Shown here piece by piece: positions 1 through 9,147 of a DNA stretch of 64,000 nucleotides. The stretch covers positions 125,044-189,043 of the forward strand of contig NZ_JADPEG010000005.1 in the NCBI RefSeq assembly GCF_015667585.1, written 5' to 3'. The notes beneath the pieces are model-generated. The model was not told where the DNA came from and ran no database searches. It saw only the letters and a list, made by a program, of their open reading frames with translations. This DNA is from Clostridium sp. D33t1_170424_F3 (lineage in GTDB: Bacteria; Bacillota; Clostridia; Oscillospirales; Acutalibacteraceae). The position numbers were made by a program, and so were the translations under genes. How positions within the stretch are numbered: the first letter of the stretch is position 1; the number at the start of each line of letters is the position of its first letter.

Positions 1-2914
1 GACCGGCTGGATGGCAATTCCGAACGACAAGGGCACAGATGGCGCGGACGTGTTTGACGAGCTCTTTGTCGGCAAGAATCCCTTCACTGTGGAAACATGG
101 GTAAAACCGTCCAACAATACCCAGGATTATGATATGTTCATGGGCAAGGGCGACAGCAACTTCGGTTTCCGCATTAGAAACGGCAAGAGTTCCACCGATT
201 CCTCTATCGACTTCTTTATTAAAAACGGCAACAACGCCTGGGATTCCATTGAGGCGCAGGTGCCGAAGACCGAAACTCTTGGAAAGTGGATCCATTTGGC
301 GGGTATCTTTGACGGAAGCAAATTGTATGTCTATATGAACGACAAAATTATTGCAGAAGTTTCCGATACCTCCGGCAAGGGTCTGAAAGCCAGCACAACC
401 AAGTTCCATATCGGCTATGACCCCGAAACCGGGAGAACCAACAGCAACACCTTTGCGAATACCCGTGTATATAACAAAGCGCTGACAGTGGAAGAGCTGA
501 ACGCGCAGGGCGCTTACGACGTAGGCGAAGCGGAACAGCCGGCAATCACTCCGAACAATGAGAATGTTGTCATGTGGCTGAATTATTCCGACATCGACTA
601 TGTTGACGCTCCGGTGATCGAAGACAGTGATGTAGCCATTTCCCCGAAGGATGCGCAGATCATTTCCGGCGGCAGCAGGGAATTCACCATTGTGAAGGCT
701 GCTCCCACCGCGAGGGCAAAGGCAGCCGGCGCGTATGCGGCGGCGACAATCGATGATCTGAAGGCATTGTTGCAGCAGGCTGAGGCAATCGACACCAGCA
801 TCTACACCGAGTCCAGCGTGGCGATCTTTAAGGCGGCGATCAACGTTGCGAGCACCGTTCTGGACTTCCCGTTTGAGGCGCCGGAAGAAGTCGTCGAGGC
901 GGCTTACAACATGCTGAAGGCGGCTATGGAAGGCCTTGTATGGGACGACACTTATGAAGTAACTGCGGCAGAGTGGTCCATCGTGGATTCCTTCGGCCGT
1001 GAAATCGAAGGCGCAACTATCACTCCGAATGCGGAGGATGCGGGCAAAGCGACCGTTGCTGTGACGGAAGCGGTTCCGGTTGGAACCAGAATCCGCGTGA
1101 TGGCGACCAATATCAACGGCGTGGAAGGCATGTCCGCAAAGACCTATGCAACGGTTGTTGCGGCTCCGGAAAAGACCCCGCATGAGAAACTGGAAGCGCT
1201 GTATGAGGAAGCGACTGCGATTAAGAGTGCGGGCCAGGGCGACTACACGGACGATACCTGGAATGCATTTGAAGAAGCGTATGCGGCGGCAGGCACCGTT
1301 CTGGGCAATGCAGAGGCAACCGACGCGGAATTGATGAATGCTCTGGATGTCCTCCAGGCGGCAATCGACGGTCTGGACAACTATGTGCCGGGTCCGCATG
1401 ACCTGCGCGTCGAGTACGGTTCGAAGATTGCGCTGACCGTGAACGGCGAATCCCAGGAGCTGGCCGACAAAGCCGGCGTTTACACCCAGAAGAACGTCAT
1501 GGCAGAGGATACCCTCAGCCTGACCTTTACCCATCAGGACGAGGACAGAGAGTTCGTTACGGCGGCTCTGGATGTCAATGGCACGGCGCAGGAAGCCTCC
1601 TTCAAGGACGGCGACAGAACGGTTGCTTATTATGACCTGACCATGCCGAATGCAGCGACGACCGTGAAATTCACCTCCGTCGTGGTTTGGAAGACCCTGC
1701 TGCGCAATGCGATCGCAAGCGCGGAAGAGGCGATGGAGACCGAGGCGTACAAGAATCTGATCCCGTGGGCAAAAGACAAGTTTGATGCGGCCTATCAGGC
1801 AGTTGTGAAAGTGGAAGCGGACGAAACCGCTCTGCAGGACGAAGTAGACGCAGCGACCGTCGCCATGTCGAAGGCAATGAACTATCTGGCCTTTGAAAAG
1901 GGCGACAAGACCAAGCTGGAGCTGCTCTTCAAGACCTACGAGCCGTTGAGAGAAGAAAACTTCACCGCGGCAAGCTGGGCGAAGTATGCGGAAGCTTTGG
2001 CGGCAGCACAGGAAGTCTATGAAGACGACAACGCGCTGGTGCAGGATGTCGACGATGCGGCAAAGGCTCTGACCGATGCATTTGAAGCGCTGGAGACTCC
2101 GGCGGACAAGGGCGAGCTGGAAGCGCGGATCGAAGAGGCGAAGGGCTATGACCTGAGCCAATATACCCCGGACAGCCAGGTGGGCTTTGAGGCTCTGATC
2201 GAAGAAGCGGAAGCGCTTCTGGCGAAGGAAGAGCCGACACAGACCGAACTGGACAAGATGGTCAAACGCCTGATCGTTGCGATCATGAACCTGCGTCTGA
2301 TCCCGGATAAGAGCTATCTGCAGGATCTGATCGACGGCGACAAGGATATCGACGAAGACGAGTACACCCCGGCGAGCTATGCAGCGTATAGAGCGGCTTA
2401 CAACGTGGCGTTGACGGTTCTGAACGACCTGAATGCGACGGAGGAAGACGTAAACGGCGCGGCGAATACGCTGGCAACAGCAAGAAACGGCCTGGTGCAG
2501 GTTGACAAGACGCCGGATACCGGTAATACCGGCTCCAACTCCCACAAGGGCTCTTCTTCCAGCAGCAGTTCCGCCAAGGCTGGTAACAGCTATGGCAACG
2601 AAGGAACTGCGGTTGTCGGCGCAGCGCAGGCCATCCTTGGTAAGGCGACCGTCGTATCCGATACGACTGTCAACTTCACCCTGAAGAGAGGCAGCGCGTA
2701 TTGCTTCAAGATGACCGTTGTTAACGGCAACAATCTGGTCCCGAGTTTCACCGTCGGCAACGGCAGCGTGCTCAAGACCCAGTTTGTCGCGAAGATCGGC
2801 AACGATTACTATTACAGAGTATGGGCAGTCGGCACACCGGGCCAGAGCACGGGCGTGTATACGACCCTGACAGGCCAGCCTGCGCAGCAGCACTGCACAG
2901 TGACAATCGGCTAA
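1..2914 (+). CDS. Secreted LamG/FIVAR-repeat surface protein, 5'-partial
   Basis: The frame is open to the left edge, so this is the C-terminal part of a larger protein; an in-frame ATG at 11 is probably internal. Numbered from it, residues about 13-165 form a concanavalin-like LamG domain (VETWVKP, WIHLAGIFDGSKLYVYMND). About six FIVAR-type three-helix modules follow between residues 235 and 830, recognisable by repeated patterns such as YTPASYAAYRAAYNVA and YTDDTWNAFEEAYAAA. A Gly/Ser linker leads to a beta-rich C-terminal domain of about 110 residues. No LPXTG sorting signal or C-terminal membrane anchor is visible. LamG and FIVAR modules are typical of extracellular carbohydrate-binding or glycosidase proteins, so a catalytic part may lie upstream; that is inference. 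Confidence 0.8.
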   Translation, partial: TGWMAIPNDKGTDGADVFDELFVGKNPFTVETWVKPSNNTQDYDMFMGKGDSNFGFRIRNGKSSTDSSIDFFIKNGNNAWDSIEAQVPKTETLGKWIHLAGIFDGSKLYVYMNDKIIAEVSDTSGKGLKASTTKFHIGYDPETGRTNSNTFANTRVYNKALTVEELNAQGAYDVGEAEQPAITPNNENVVMWLNYSDIDYVDAPVIEDSDVAISPKDAQIISGGSREFTIVKAAPTARAKAAGAYAAATIDDLKALLQQAEAIDTSIYTESSVAIFKAAINVASTVLDFPFEAPEEVVEAAYNMLKAAMEGLVWDDTYEVTAAEWSIVDSFGREIEGATITPNAEDAGKATVAVTEAVPVGTRIRVMATNINGVEGMSAKTYATVVAAPEKTPHEKLEALYEEATAIKSAGQGDYTDDTWNAFEEAYAAAGTVLGNAEATDAELMNALDVLQAAIDGLDNYVPGPHDLRVEYGSKIALTVNGESQELADKAGVYTQKNVMAEDTLSLTFTHQDEDREFVTAALDVNGTAQEASFKDGDRTVAYYDLTMPNAATTVKFTSVVVWKTLLRNAIASAEEAMETEAYKNLIPWAKDKFDAAYQAVVKVEADETALQDEVDAATVAMSKAMNYLAFEKGDKTKLELLFKTYEPLREENFTAASWAKYAEALAAAQEVYEDDNALVQDVDDAAKALTDAFEALETPADKGELEARIEEAKGYDLSQYTPDSQVGFEALIEEAEALLAKEEPTQTELDKMVKRLIVAIMNLRLIPDKSYLQDLIDGDKDIDEDEYTPASYAAYRAAYNVALTVLNDLNATEEDVNGAANTLATARNGLVQVDKTPDTGNTGSNSHKGSSSSSSSAKAGNSYGNEGTAVVGAAQAILGKATVVSDTTVNFTLKRGSAYCFKMTVVNGNNLVPSFTVGNGSVLKTQFVAKIGNDYYYRVWAVGTPGQSTGVYTTLTGQPAQQHCTVTIG

Positions 2915-2980
2915 AAACCTGTATGGGAACGATTGGCTGATCAATGAAAGCCAATTGAACCAGTAAAATCCCCATCAAAA

Positions 2981-3027
2981 AACAGAGGAACCCCCGGTCC
3001 GGTCAGGGCTGGGGGTTCCTCTGTTCT
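2981..3027 (+). terminator. Rho-independent terminator after the FIVAR protein gene
   Basis: A 13-bp stem (CAGAGGAACCCCC at 2983-2995 with GGGGGTTCCTCTG at 3011-3023) lies 70 bases after the stop codon. The following T-tract is short and interrupted. The rest of the gap to 3232 is AT-rich and I see no gene in it. Confidence 0.75.
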
Positions 3028-3232
3028 GTAAAAACAGGCAGAGATTTCATTTTTGTAAACTTTTGCAGGTGTACATTTATGGTATTTATAAAGAATTAAA
3101 ATTAGCAAGGCTGTCGTGACATTGCTTAAAAAGGAAACGGGGCGAAAAGGATTTTTGCATGATATAGAAAGATTGTGTGTTTTTGTGATGGCAGAGGGAT
3201 GTTTTGGTGTCTCAGAGAGAAATAATTTCCGC

Positions 3233-3260
3233 TTGACAAAAATTGGATTTGCAATATAAT
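3233..3260 (+). promoter_or_regulatory. Promoter of the fatty-acid synthesis operon
   Basis: TTGACA at 3233-3238 and TATAAT at 3255-3260 are both perfect sigma-A elements, separated by 16 bases, about 75 bases upstream of fabH. I could not recognise a FapR or FabT/FabR operator with confidence. Confidence 0.75.
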
Positions 3261-3338
3261 TAAAAAAATTGAAGTATTTTTCAGCTTTCCTTTTTTCAGG
3301 ATAAACGAGTCTATAACATAGAAAGTATGGTGCCCGAT

Positions 3339-4313
3339 ATGAGCTTTCAAATCCTAGGAACCGGCAGCGCGCACCCCGCGTGCACACAGACAAACGACGA
3401 CCTTTCCGCATTTCTGGACACGTCGGACGAATGGATTTCCACCCGGACGGGGATTAAAAGCCGGTTTGTCTGCACAACGGAGACGCTGGCGGACCTTGCG
3501 GCGGAAGCGGGCCGCAGGGCAATGGAAAATGCCGGTGTCTGCGCGGAAGAACTGGATTTGATCGTTTGCGCCACGGTGCGCGGCGATTATATTACGCCCG
3601 CGCTGGCCTGTGTGGTGCAGAAAATGCTGGGCGCCACCTGTCCCGCGTTCGATATCAACGGCGCGTGCTCCGGTTTTGTTTACGCGCTGGATGTGGCGGA
3701 CGGTTATTTCGCGCGCGATCGGGTCAAAAAGGTGCTGGTGATCGCCGCGGAGGAGATGTCCAAGCTGCTGGACTGGGAGGACCGCAGTACCTGCGTGCTC
3801 TTTGGCGACGGCGCGGGCGCGGCGGTTCTGGGCGAAGGCGAAGGGCTGCGTTCCATCCGCATCACGACGGACGGCAATACCGACGCCCTGCGCATCCCGC
3901 ACGTGCGGGGGAATTCCCCGTTTGACCGGACGGAAGCGGAGGAATCGTTTCTGTTTATGGACGGGCAGGAGGTCTATAAGTTTGCGGTGAACGCCATGTG
4001 CACCGATGTGCGCGCCGTTCTGGAGGATGCGGGTTTGACGGAGGCGGATGTGGACTATGTGCTGCCGCATCAGGCGAACCTGCGCATCATTGAGACGGCA
4101 AAGAAAAAATTGCAGATTCCGCCGGAGCGCTTCTGCGTCAATATCAGCCGGTACGGCAATACCTCGGGCGCGGGTGTGGCGATTCTGATGGATGAGATGA
4201 ACCGCAAGGGTGCCTTCCGGCCGGGCGACGTTCTGGTACTCTCCGCGTTTGGCGGGGGATTGACCACCGGCGCCTGTGTGATCGAATGGACGGCAAAGAC
4301 AGCGAGAAAATAA
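3339..4313 (+). CDS. fabH: Beta-ketoacyl-ACP synthase III (FabH)
   Basis: Condenses acetyl-CoA (or branched acyl-CoA) with malonyl-ACP to start each fatty acid. With the start at 3339 the protein has 324 residues and the catalytic triad falls at Cys110 (INGACSGF), His244 (LPHQANLR) and Asn274 (RYGNTSGAG), nearly the E. coli numbering. An in-frame ATG at 3327 would add four residues; neither start has a strong Shine-Dalgarno site, and 3339 fits the family start. First gene of the operon behind a consensus promoter. An acyl carrier protein gene, often found next in related operons, is absent; only 38 bases separate it from fabK. Confidence 0.95.
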   Translation: MSFQILGTGSAHPACTQTNDDLSAFLDTSDEWISTRTGIKSRFVCTTETLADLAAEAGRRAMENAGVCAEELDLIVCATVRGDYITPALACVVQKMLGATCPAFDINGACSGFVYALDVADGYFARDRVKKVLVIAAEEMSKLLDWEDRSTCVLFGDGAGAAVLGEGEGLRSIRITTDGNTDALRIPHVRGNSPFDRTEAEESFLFMDGQEVYKFAVNAMCTDVRAVLEDAGLTEADVDYVLPHQANLRIIETAKKKLQIPPERFCVNISRYGNTSGAGVAILMDEMNRKGAFRPGDVLVLSAFGGGLTTGACVIEWTAKTARK

Positions 4314-4351
4314 AGGGAAATCGTTTTAAGATAGAAGGGAGTTTTTCAGAA

Positions 4352-5299
4352 ATGATCAAGACACCGATTTGTGAGCTGCTGGGGATCGAATATCCCATTT
4401 TACAGGGCGGCATGGCATGGGTGGCGGACGCCAGCCTGGCCTCCGCCGTTTCCAATGCGGGCGGGCTGGGAATCATCGCGGGTATGAATTCCAACGGTGA
4501 ACAGCTCCGCGCGGAAATCCGCAAATGCAAGGAGCTGACCGGCAAGCCCTTCGGCGTCAATGTGATGCTGATGAGCCCCTTTGTGGAGGAGGTGGCGCGC
4601 GTTGTTGTGGAAGAACAGGTTCCGGTTCTGACGACCGGCGCGGGCAACCCCGGCAAATATATGGCGGCGTGGATTGAAGCGAGCATCAAGGTGATCCCAG
4701 TCGTTCCCTCCATCGGCATCGCCAAGCTGGTGGAAAAGCGCGGCGCAACGGCGGTCATCGCGGAGGGCGGCGAGAGCGGCGGCCATATCGGCGAGCTGAC
4801 GACGATGGCGCTGGTGCCGCAGGTCTGCGACGCGGTGAAGATTCCGGTGATCGCGGCGGGCGGCATTGCGGACGGACGTCAGGTAGCGGCCGCGTTCATG
4901 CTCGGCGCAGCGGGCGTGCAGATTGGCACGCGCTTTCTGGTGGCGAAGGAATGCACCATCAGCCCTGTTTATAAGGAGAAAATCCTCAAGGCAAAGGACA
5001 TTGATACGATCAGCACGGGCCGCCGTTTGGGCCACCCGGTGCGCGCGCTGAAAACGCCGTTTACCCGTGAATTTGCGCGCATGGAGTACGACTCCAGCAT
5101 TTCCAACGAGGAGATTGAGCAGTTCGGCGCGGGCGCGCTGCGCAAGGCGGCGCGCGATGGAGATGTACAGGGCGGTTCCTTCCTGGCGGGACAGGTGGCC
5201 GCGATGGTCACAAAGGAGCAGACGGCGGAAGAAATCGTCACAGAGCTGTTTGCACAGGCAGAGGAAGTTCTGGGAGGTGCGGCCAAATGGGTAAAATAG
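4352..5299 (+). CDS. fabK: FMN-dependent enoyl-ACP reductase II (FabK)
   Basis: Reduces trans-2-enoyl-ACP to acyl-ACP, the last step of each elongation cycle, using FMN and NAD(P)H. The 315-residue protein starts MIKTPICELLG after AGAAGGGAG; an upstream in-frame ATG at 4286 overlaps fabH and is not used by the family. The nitronate-monooxygenase-like TIM barrel is shown by YPILQGGMAW, TTGAGNP and the AEGGESGGHIG loop, whose His is conserved in FabK. No fabI or fabL is present in the window. The end overlaps fabD by 13 bases, suggesting translational coupling. Confidence 0.93.
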   Translation: MIKTPICELLGIEYPILQGGMAWVADASLASAVSNAGGLGIIAGMNSNGEQLRAEIRKCKELTGKPFGVNVMLMSPFVEEVARVVVEEQVPVLTTGAGNPGKYMAAWIEASIKVIPVVPSIGIAKLVEKRGATAVIAEGGESGGHIGELTTMALVPQVCDAVKIPVIAAGGIADGRQVAAAFMLGAAGVQIGTRFLVAKECTISPVYKEKILKAKDIDTISTGRRLGHPVRALKTPFTREFARMEYDSSISNEEIEQFGAGALRKAARDGDVQGGSFLAGQVAAMVTKEQTAEEIVTELFAQAEEVLGGAAKWVK

Positions 5300-6210
5300 C
5301 CTTTTTGTTCAGCGGGCAGGGCGCGCAGTATCCGGGGATGGGACAATCGCTCTGTGAGGCGAGCCCCGCTGCAAAAGCCGTCTTTGATCTGGCGGACCGC
5401 ATGCGCCCCGGCACGGCGGAGCAGTGTTTTGCCGGCACAAAAGAAGAGCTGTCCCTGACGAAGAATACGCAGCCCTGCGTCTACTGTGTGGATCTGGCGG
5501 CGGCGGAAGCGCTGAAGGAGCAGGGGATCGCCCCGGACGCGGTTGCAGGCTTTTCCCTGGGAGAGGTCGCGGCGCTGACCTTTTCCGGTGTGCTGACACC
5601 GGAGGACGGCTTCCAGCTGGTATGCAAGCGCGCCGCCTTTATGGAAGAGGCGACGCAGCAGACCGGCGGCGGGATGGCGGCGGTACTCAAGCTGAGCGAC
5701 GAACAGGTGGAGGAACTCTGCCGCGCGCACCAGAATGTGTACCCGGTCAACTACAATTGCCCCGGCCAGGTTTCTGTGGCGGGTGAAAAGACGGAGCTGG
5801 ACGCCCTGTGCAGGGACGTGCAGGCGGCGGGCGGCCGCGCGGTGCCTCTTGCGGTGAGCGGTGCGTTCCACTCCCCGTTTATGGATACCGCGGCGGACCG
5901 GATGGCGGAGGAGCTGCGGCAGGTTCCTGTTCACGCGCCGGAACTTCCGCTGTACGCCAACTATACGGCCTCCCACTACCCGGCGGAGGAAGCCGGGATT
6001 AAAGAAAATATTGCCAGACAGGTAAACCATCCGGTGCCGTGGCAGGCGATCCTGCGCAAACTGGACGCGGAAGGGTTTACCGCTTTTGTAGAAGTCGGCC
6101 CCGGCAAGACGCTGAGCGGCCTTGTGAAGAAAACGCTGCCCAAGGCAACGGTCTGCCGCGTAGAAGACGCGGAGACGCTGCGCGCGGCGGTGGAACAGCT
6201 GAAACAATAA
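5287..6210 (+). CDS. fabD: Malonyl-CoA:ACP transacylase (FabD)
   Basis: Transfers malonyl groups from CoA to acyl carrier protein. The 307-residue protein begins MGKIAFLFSGQG after a GGGAGGT site that lies inside the fabK end. The nucleophile is Ser90 in GFSLGE and the catalytic His is His195 in SGAFHSPFM. The residue before the nucleophile is Phe instead of the His of the classical GHSLGE motif. The GQGAQYPGMG oxyanion segment is intact. The length is normal for the family. Confidence 0.94.
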   Translation: MGKIAFLFSGQGAQYPGMGQSLCEASPAAKAVFDLADRMRPGTAEQCFAGTKEELSLTKNTQPCVYCVDLAAAEALKEQGIAPDAVAGFSLGEVAALTFSGVLTPEDGFQLVCKRAAFMEEATQQTGGGMAAVLKLSDEQVEELCRAHQNVYPVNYNCPGQVSVAGEKTELDALCRDVQAAGGRAVPLAVSGAFHSPFMDTAADRMAEELRQVPVHAPELPLYANYTASHYPAEEAGIKENIARQVNHPVPWQAILRKLDAEGFTAFVEVGPGKTLSGLVKKTLPKATVCRVEDAETLRAAVEQLKQ

Positions 6211-6223
6211 GGGAGGAATTTTT

Positions 6224-6964
6224 TTGCTGACCAATCAGACAGCCGTCGTCACCGGCGGTTCCCGCGGGCTGGGCAGGGCCATCGCCAGAAAGCTGGCGGA
6301 AAACGGCGCGAACATTGCAATTTTATACGCCGGAAACGAGGCGGCCGCCGACGAAACCTGCGCCCTGCTGGCGGAAACCGGCGTCACGGCAAAGGCATAC
6401 CGCTGCGACGTCTCCGACTATGAGGCGACAAAGGCAGCCGTCGACCAGATTCTGGCCGACTTTGGACAGATCGATATTCTGGTCAATAACGCGGGGATCA
6501 CGCGGGACAGCACGATCCGCTCCATGAAGGAAGCGGATTTTGACGCGGTCATCGATACAAACCTCAAGGGCGCGTTCCACATGATTAAGCACTGCTACGG
6601 GCATTTCCTCCGGCGCAGATGCGGCAGGATCATCAACATCACGTCGGTTTCCGGCCTGATGGGCAACGCGGGGCAGGCGAACTATTCCTCCGCAAAGGCG
6701 GGCATGGTCGGCCTGACCAAAGCGGTTGCAAAGGAGCTGGGCGGGCGCGGCATCACCTGCAACGCGATTGCGCCGGGCTTTATTGAAACGGACATGACCG
6801 ACAAGCTGAGCGATAAGGTTAAGGAAGCCGCTGTGGAATCCATTCCGCTGCGGCATATGGGAAAACCCGAGGATGTGGCCAATCTGGCGTTGTTCCTCGC
6901 GGATGAAGGCGCCTCCTACATCACGGGTGAAGTGATCCGGGTGGACGGCGGCCTGGGCATGTAA
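6224..6964 (+). CDS. fabG: 3-oxoacyl-ACP reductase (FabG)
   Basis: NADPH-dependent reduction of 3-oxoacyl-ACP in the elongation cycle. This 246-residue short-chain dehydrogenase has the cofactor motif TGGSRGLG near the N-terminus, NNAG in the middle, and the Ser-Tyr-Lys catalytic set in ITSVSG and QANYSSAKAG. The C-terminus DGGLGM is typical of FabG. Translation starts at a TTG (6224) placed seven bases after GGGAGGA; no ATG is available at that spot. Confidence 0.95.
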   Translation: MLTNQTAVVTGGSRGLGRAIARKLAENGANIAILYAGNEAAADETCALLAETGVTAKAYRCDVSDYEATKAAVDQILADFGQIDILVNNAGITRDSTIRSMKEADFDAVIDTNLKGAFHMIKHCYGHFLRRRCGRIINITSVSGLMGNAGQANYSSAKAGMVGLTKAVAKELGGRGITCNAIAPGFIETDMTDKLSDKVKEAAVESIPLRHMGKPEDVANLALFLADEGASYITGEVIRVDGGLGM

Positions 6965-6982
6965 AGAATGGGAGGCAGTAAA

Positions 6983-8221
6983 ATGGAAAGAAGAGTCGTC
7001 ATTACGGGACTGGGCGCGGTGACGCCGATCGGCAACGACGCACCCACCTTTTGGGAAAACGCGGTCGCCGGAAAAAATGGCATCGGTCCCATCACCAAAT
7101 TCGACACCACAAACAGCAAGGTCAGCATCGCGGCGGAGGTAAAAGAGTTTAACCCGCTGCTCTACATGGAAAAACCGCAGGTGCGCAAAACGGACCTGTT
7201 TACACAATACGCGCTGGCCGCCGCCGATCAGGCGATGCAGGACAGCGGGATTGCAGGCACGGTGGATCCGGAGCGTTTGGGCGTCTACGTCGGCTCCGGC
7301 GTGGGCGGTATGGACACCTTTGTGGAAGAGGTCACCAAGCTGCTGAACAAGGGGCCGAAGGGCGTTTCCCCGTTCTTTATCACCAAGATGATCACCAACA
7401 TCGCGTCCGGCAACATCGCCATCAAGCACAACGCGCAGGGCCCGTCCATGTGCGTCGTGACCGCTTGCGCCACCTCCGCCAACGCGGTGGGCGAAGCGTT
7501 CCGCGCCATCAAGCACGGCTATGCGGATGCAATGATCGCGGGCGGCGCGGAAGCCACCATCAATGAGATGGCTATCGCGGGCTTTGCCAACTGCATGGCG
7601 CTCTGTACCACAAACGATCCGGAAAACGCCTCCATGCCGTTTGACAAGCGCCGCAGCGGCTTTGTCATGGGCGAGGGCAGCGCGGTTCTGATTCTGGAGG
7701 AATACGAGCGCGCCGTCCAGCGCGGCGCAAAGATTTACGCGGAGGTCTGCGGTTACGGCAACACGAACGACGCGCACCACGTCACCGCGCCGCACCCGGA
7801 GGCCGTCGGCCCTGCCAACGCGGTCAAGCAGGCCATGCAGGAGGCCGGAATTCCGGAGGACGCAAAGCTGTACATCAACGCGCATGGCACCAGCACGCCG
7901 CTCAACGATAAGACGGAGACGCTGGCGTTCAAAAAGGCGCTGGGCGAGGAACGCGCCAGACAGACGCCGATCAGCTCCACAAAGTCCATGACGGGCCATA
8001 TGCTGGGCGCGACAGGCGCGCTGGAAGCGATCGTCTGTACGCTCGCGCTGCGGAACGGCGTCGTACCGCCGACGATCCATTATCAGGAGGCGGACCCGGA
8101 GTGTGATCTCGACTATGTGCCGAATACAGCGCGCAGGGTCGAACTGGATTACGCGCTTTCCACCAATCTGGGCTTTGGCGGCCACAATGCCTGCCTGGCC
8201 TTCAAAAAGTACAACGGTTAA
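6983..8221 (+). CDS. fabF: Beta-ketoacyl-ACP synthase II (FabF)
   Basis: Elongates acyl-ACP with malonyl-ACP. With the start at 6983 (MERRVVITGLGAVTP, after GGGAGGCAG) the protein has 412 residues. The thiolase-fold active site has Cys162 (VVTACATSANA), a first His in NAHGTSTP and a second His in SMTGHMLGATGA. The late Gly-rich loop NLGFGGHNA is present. An in-frame ATG at 6968 lies too close to fabG to have its own ribosome site. Confidence 0.95.
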   Translation: MERRVVITGLGAVTPIGNDAPTFWENAVAGKNGIGPITKFDTTNSKVSIAAEVKEFNPLLYMEKPQVRKTDLFTQYALAAADQAMQDSGIAGTVDPERLGVYVGSGVGGMDTFVEEVTKLLNKGPKGVSPFFITKMITNIASGNIAIKHNAQGPSMCVVTACATSANAVGEAFRAIKHGYADAMIAGGAEATINEMAIAGFANCMALCTTNDPENASMPFDKRRSGFVMGEGSAVLILEEYERAVQRGAKIYAEVCGYGNTNDAHHVTAPHPEAVGPANAVKQAMQEAGIPEDAKLYINAHGTSTPLNDKTETLAFKKALGEERARQTPISSTKSMTGHMLGATGALEAIVCTLALRNGVVPPTIHYQEADPECDLDYVPNTARRVELDYALSTNLGFGGHNACLAFKKYNG

Positions 8222-8233
8222 GGAGGCGTCCCC

Positions 8234-8671
8234 ATGAAAATAGAGGAAATCAGAGAGTTGGCCCAGATCATGCAGGAAAGCGGCCTCGGCTTGATTGAAA
8301 TCAAGGAGGGGGAAGACTGCATCCGATTGGAAACCGCCTGTGCGGCATCGCCGACGCTTCCGGTTCCGGCAGCGGTTCCCGCATCGGCTCCGCAGGCAAT
8401 TCCGGCGCAGGACGCGGCCCCGGTGGATTTTAACAGCCTCAAGGAGATCAAATCCCCCATGGTGGGCGTGTTTTATGAAGCGCCCTCCCCGGAGGCGGAG
8501 CCGTTCGTCAAGGTGGGCAGCAAGGTCAAAAAGGGCGATGTGCTCTGCGTGGTGGAGGCGATGAAGCTGCTGAACGAGATCACAGCCGATGCGGACGGCG
8601 AGATCGTGGACGTTTGTGTGGAAAACGGGCAGCTGGTGGAATACGGCCAGGTGCTTTACAAGATATTTTAA
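8234..8671 (+). CDS. accB: Biotin carboxyl carrier protein of acetyl-CoA carboxylase (AccB)
   Basis: Carries biotin between AccC and the AccDA carboxyltransferase. The 145-residue protein has a short N-terminal helix region, an Ala/Pro-rich mobile linker (about residues 38-60) and a C-terminal biotinyl domain with the biotinylation motif VEAMKLLNE, where the Lys is modified. The start follows AGGAGGCG directly after fabF. Confidence 0.95.
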   Translation: MKIEEIRELAQIMQESGLGLIEIKEGEDCIRLETACAASPTLPVPAAVPASAPQAIPAQDAAPVDFNSLKEIKSPMVGVFYEAPSPEAEPFVKVGSKVKKGDVLCVVEAMKLLNEITADADGEIVDVCVENGQLVEYGQVLYKIF

Positions 8672-8699
8672 TTGGCAGGGAAGAAGAGGGGCGTTACAC

Positions 8700-9110
8700 A
8701 TGACAAAAGAGGAATTGAAACAGATTATCCCCCACCGGGAGCCGATGATGCTGCTTGACGAGGCTTCGTTGACCGGTGAAAACCTGGCGGAGGGAAAATA
8801 TACCGTGCGCGGCGACGAGTGGTTCTTACAGGGCCATTTTCCGGGGAACCCCGTGGTGCCGGGCGTAATCCAGTGCGAGATGATGGCGCAGACCTGCTGC
8901 GTGCTCTTTGCGGAGGAAGTCAAGGGCCACACGCCGCTCTTCGGCGGGCTGGATAAGGTGCGTTTTAAAGGGCAGGTCAAGCCGGGGGACACCGTTGTGT
9001 TCCGCTGCAGCACGGTCAAGCACCGCGGCCCTTTTTACTTTGCGCAGGGCGAGGGCTTTGTAAACGACACGCTGGTGGTCAAGGCGGAGCTTTCCTTTGC
9101 CGTGACCTGA
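8700..9110 (+). CDS. fabZ: 3-hydroxyacyl-ACP dehydratase (FabZ)
   Basis: Dehydrates 3-hydroxyacyl-ACP to trans-2-enoyl-ACP. The 136-residue hot-dog protein starts at MTKEELKQIIPHREP after AAGAGGGG. The catalytic His is in GHFPGNPVVPG and the catalytic acid is the Glu of VIQCEMMAQ eight residues later. No fabM or fabA is seen here, so how unsaturated acids are made, if at all, is not shown by this window. Confidence 0.94.
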   Translation: MTKEELKQIIPHREPMMLLDEASLTGENLAEGKYTVRGDEWFLQGHFPGNPVVPGVIQCEMMAQTCCVLFAEEVKGHTPLFGGLDKVRFKGQVKPGDTVVFRCSTVKHRGPFYFAQGEGFVNDTLVVKAELSFAVT

Positions 9111-9147
9111 GGCTCTGAACGAATTTGAAGAGTAAGAGGTGGAATCC

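Noticed and set aside
6323-9019. 898-codon open frame antisense to fabG, fabF, accB and fabZ
   Set aside because: The plus strand encodes four certain enzymes; the antisense frame is His/Arg/Gly-rich, has no family likeness and is a by-product of GC-rich codon use.
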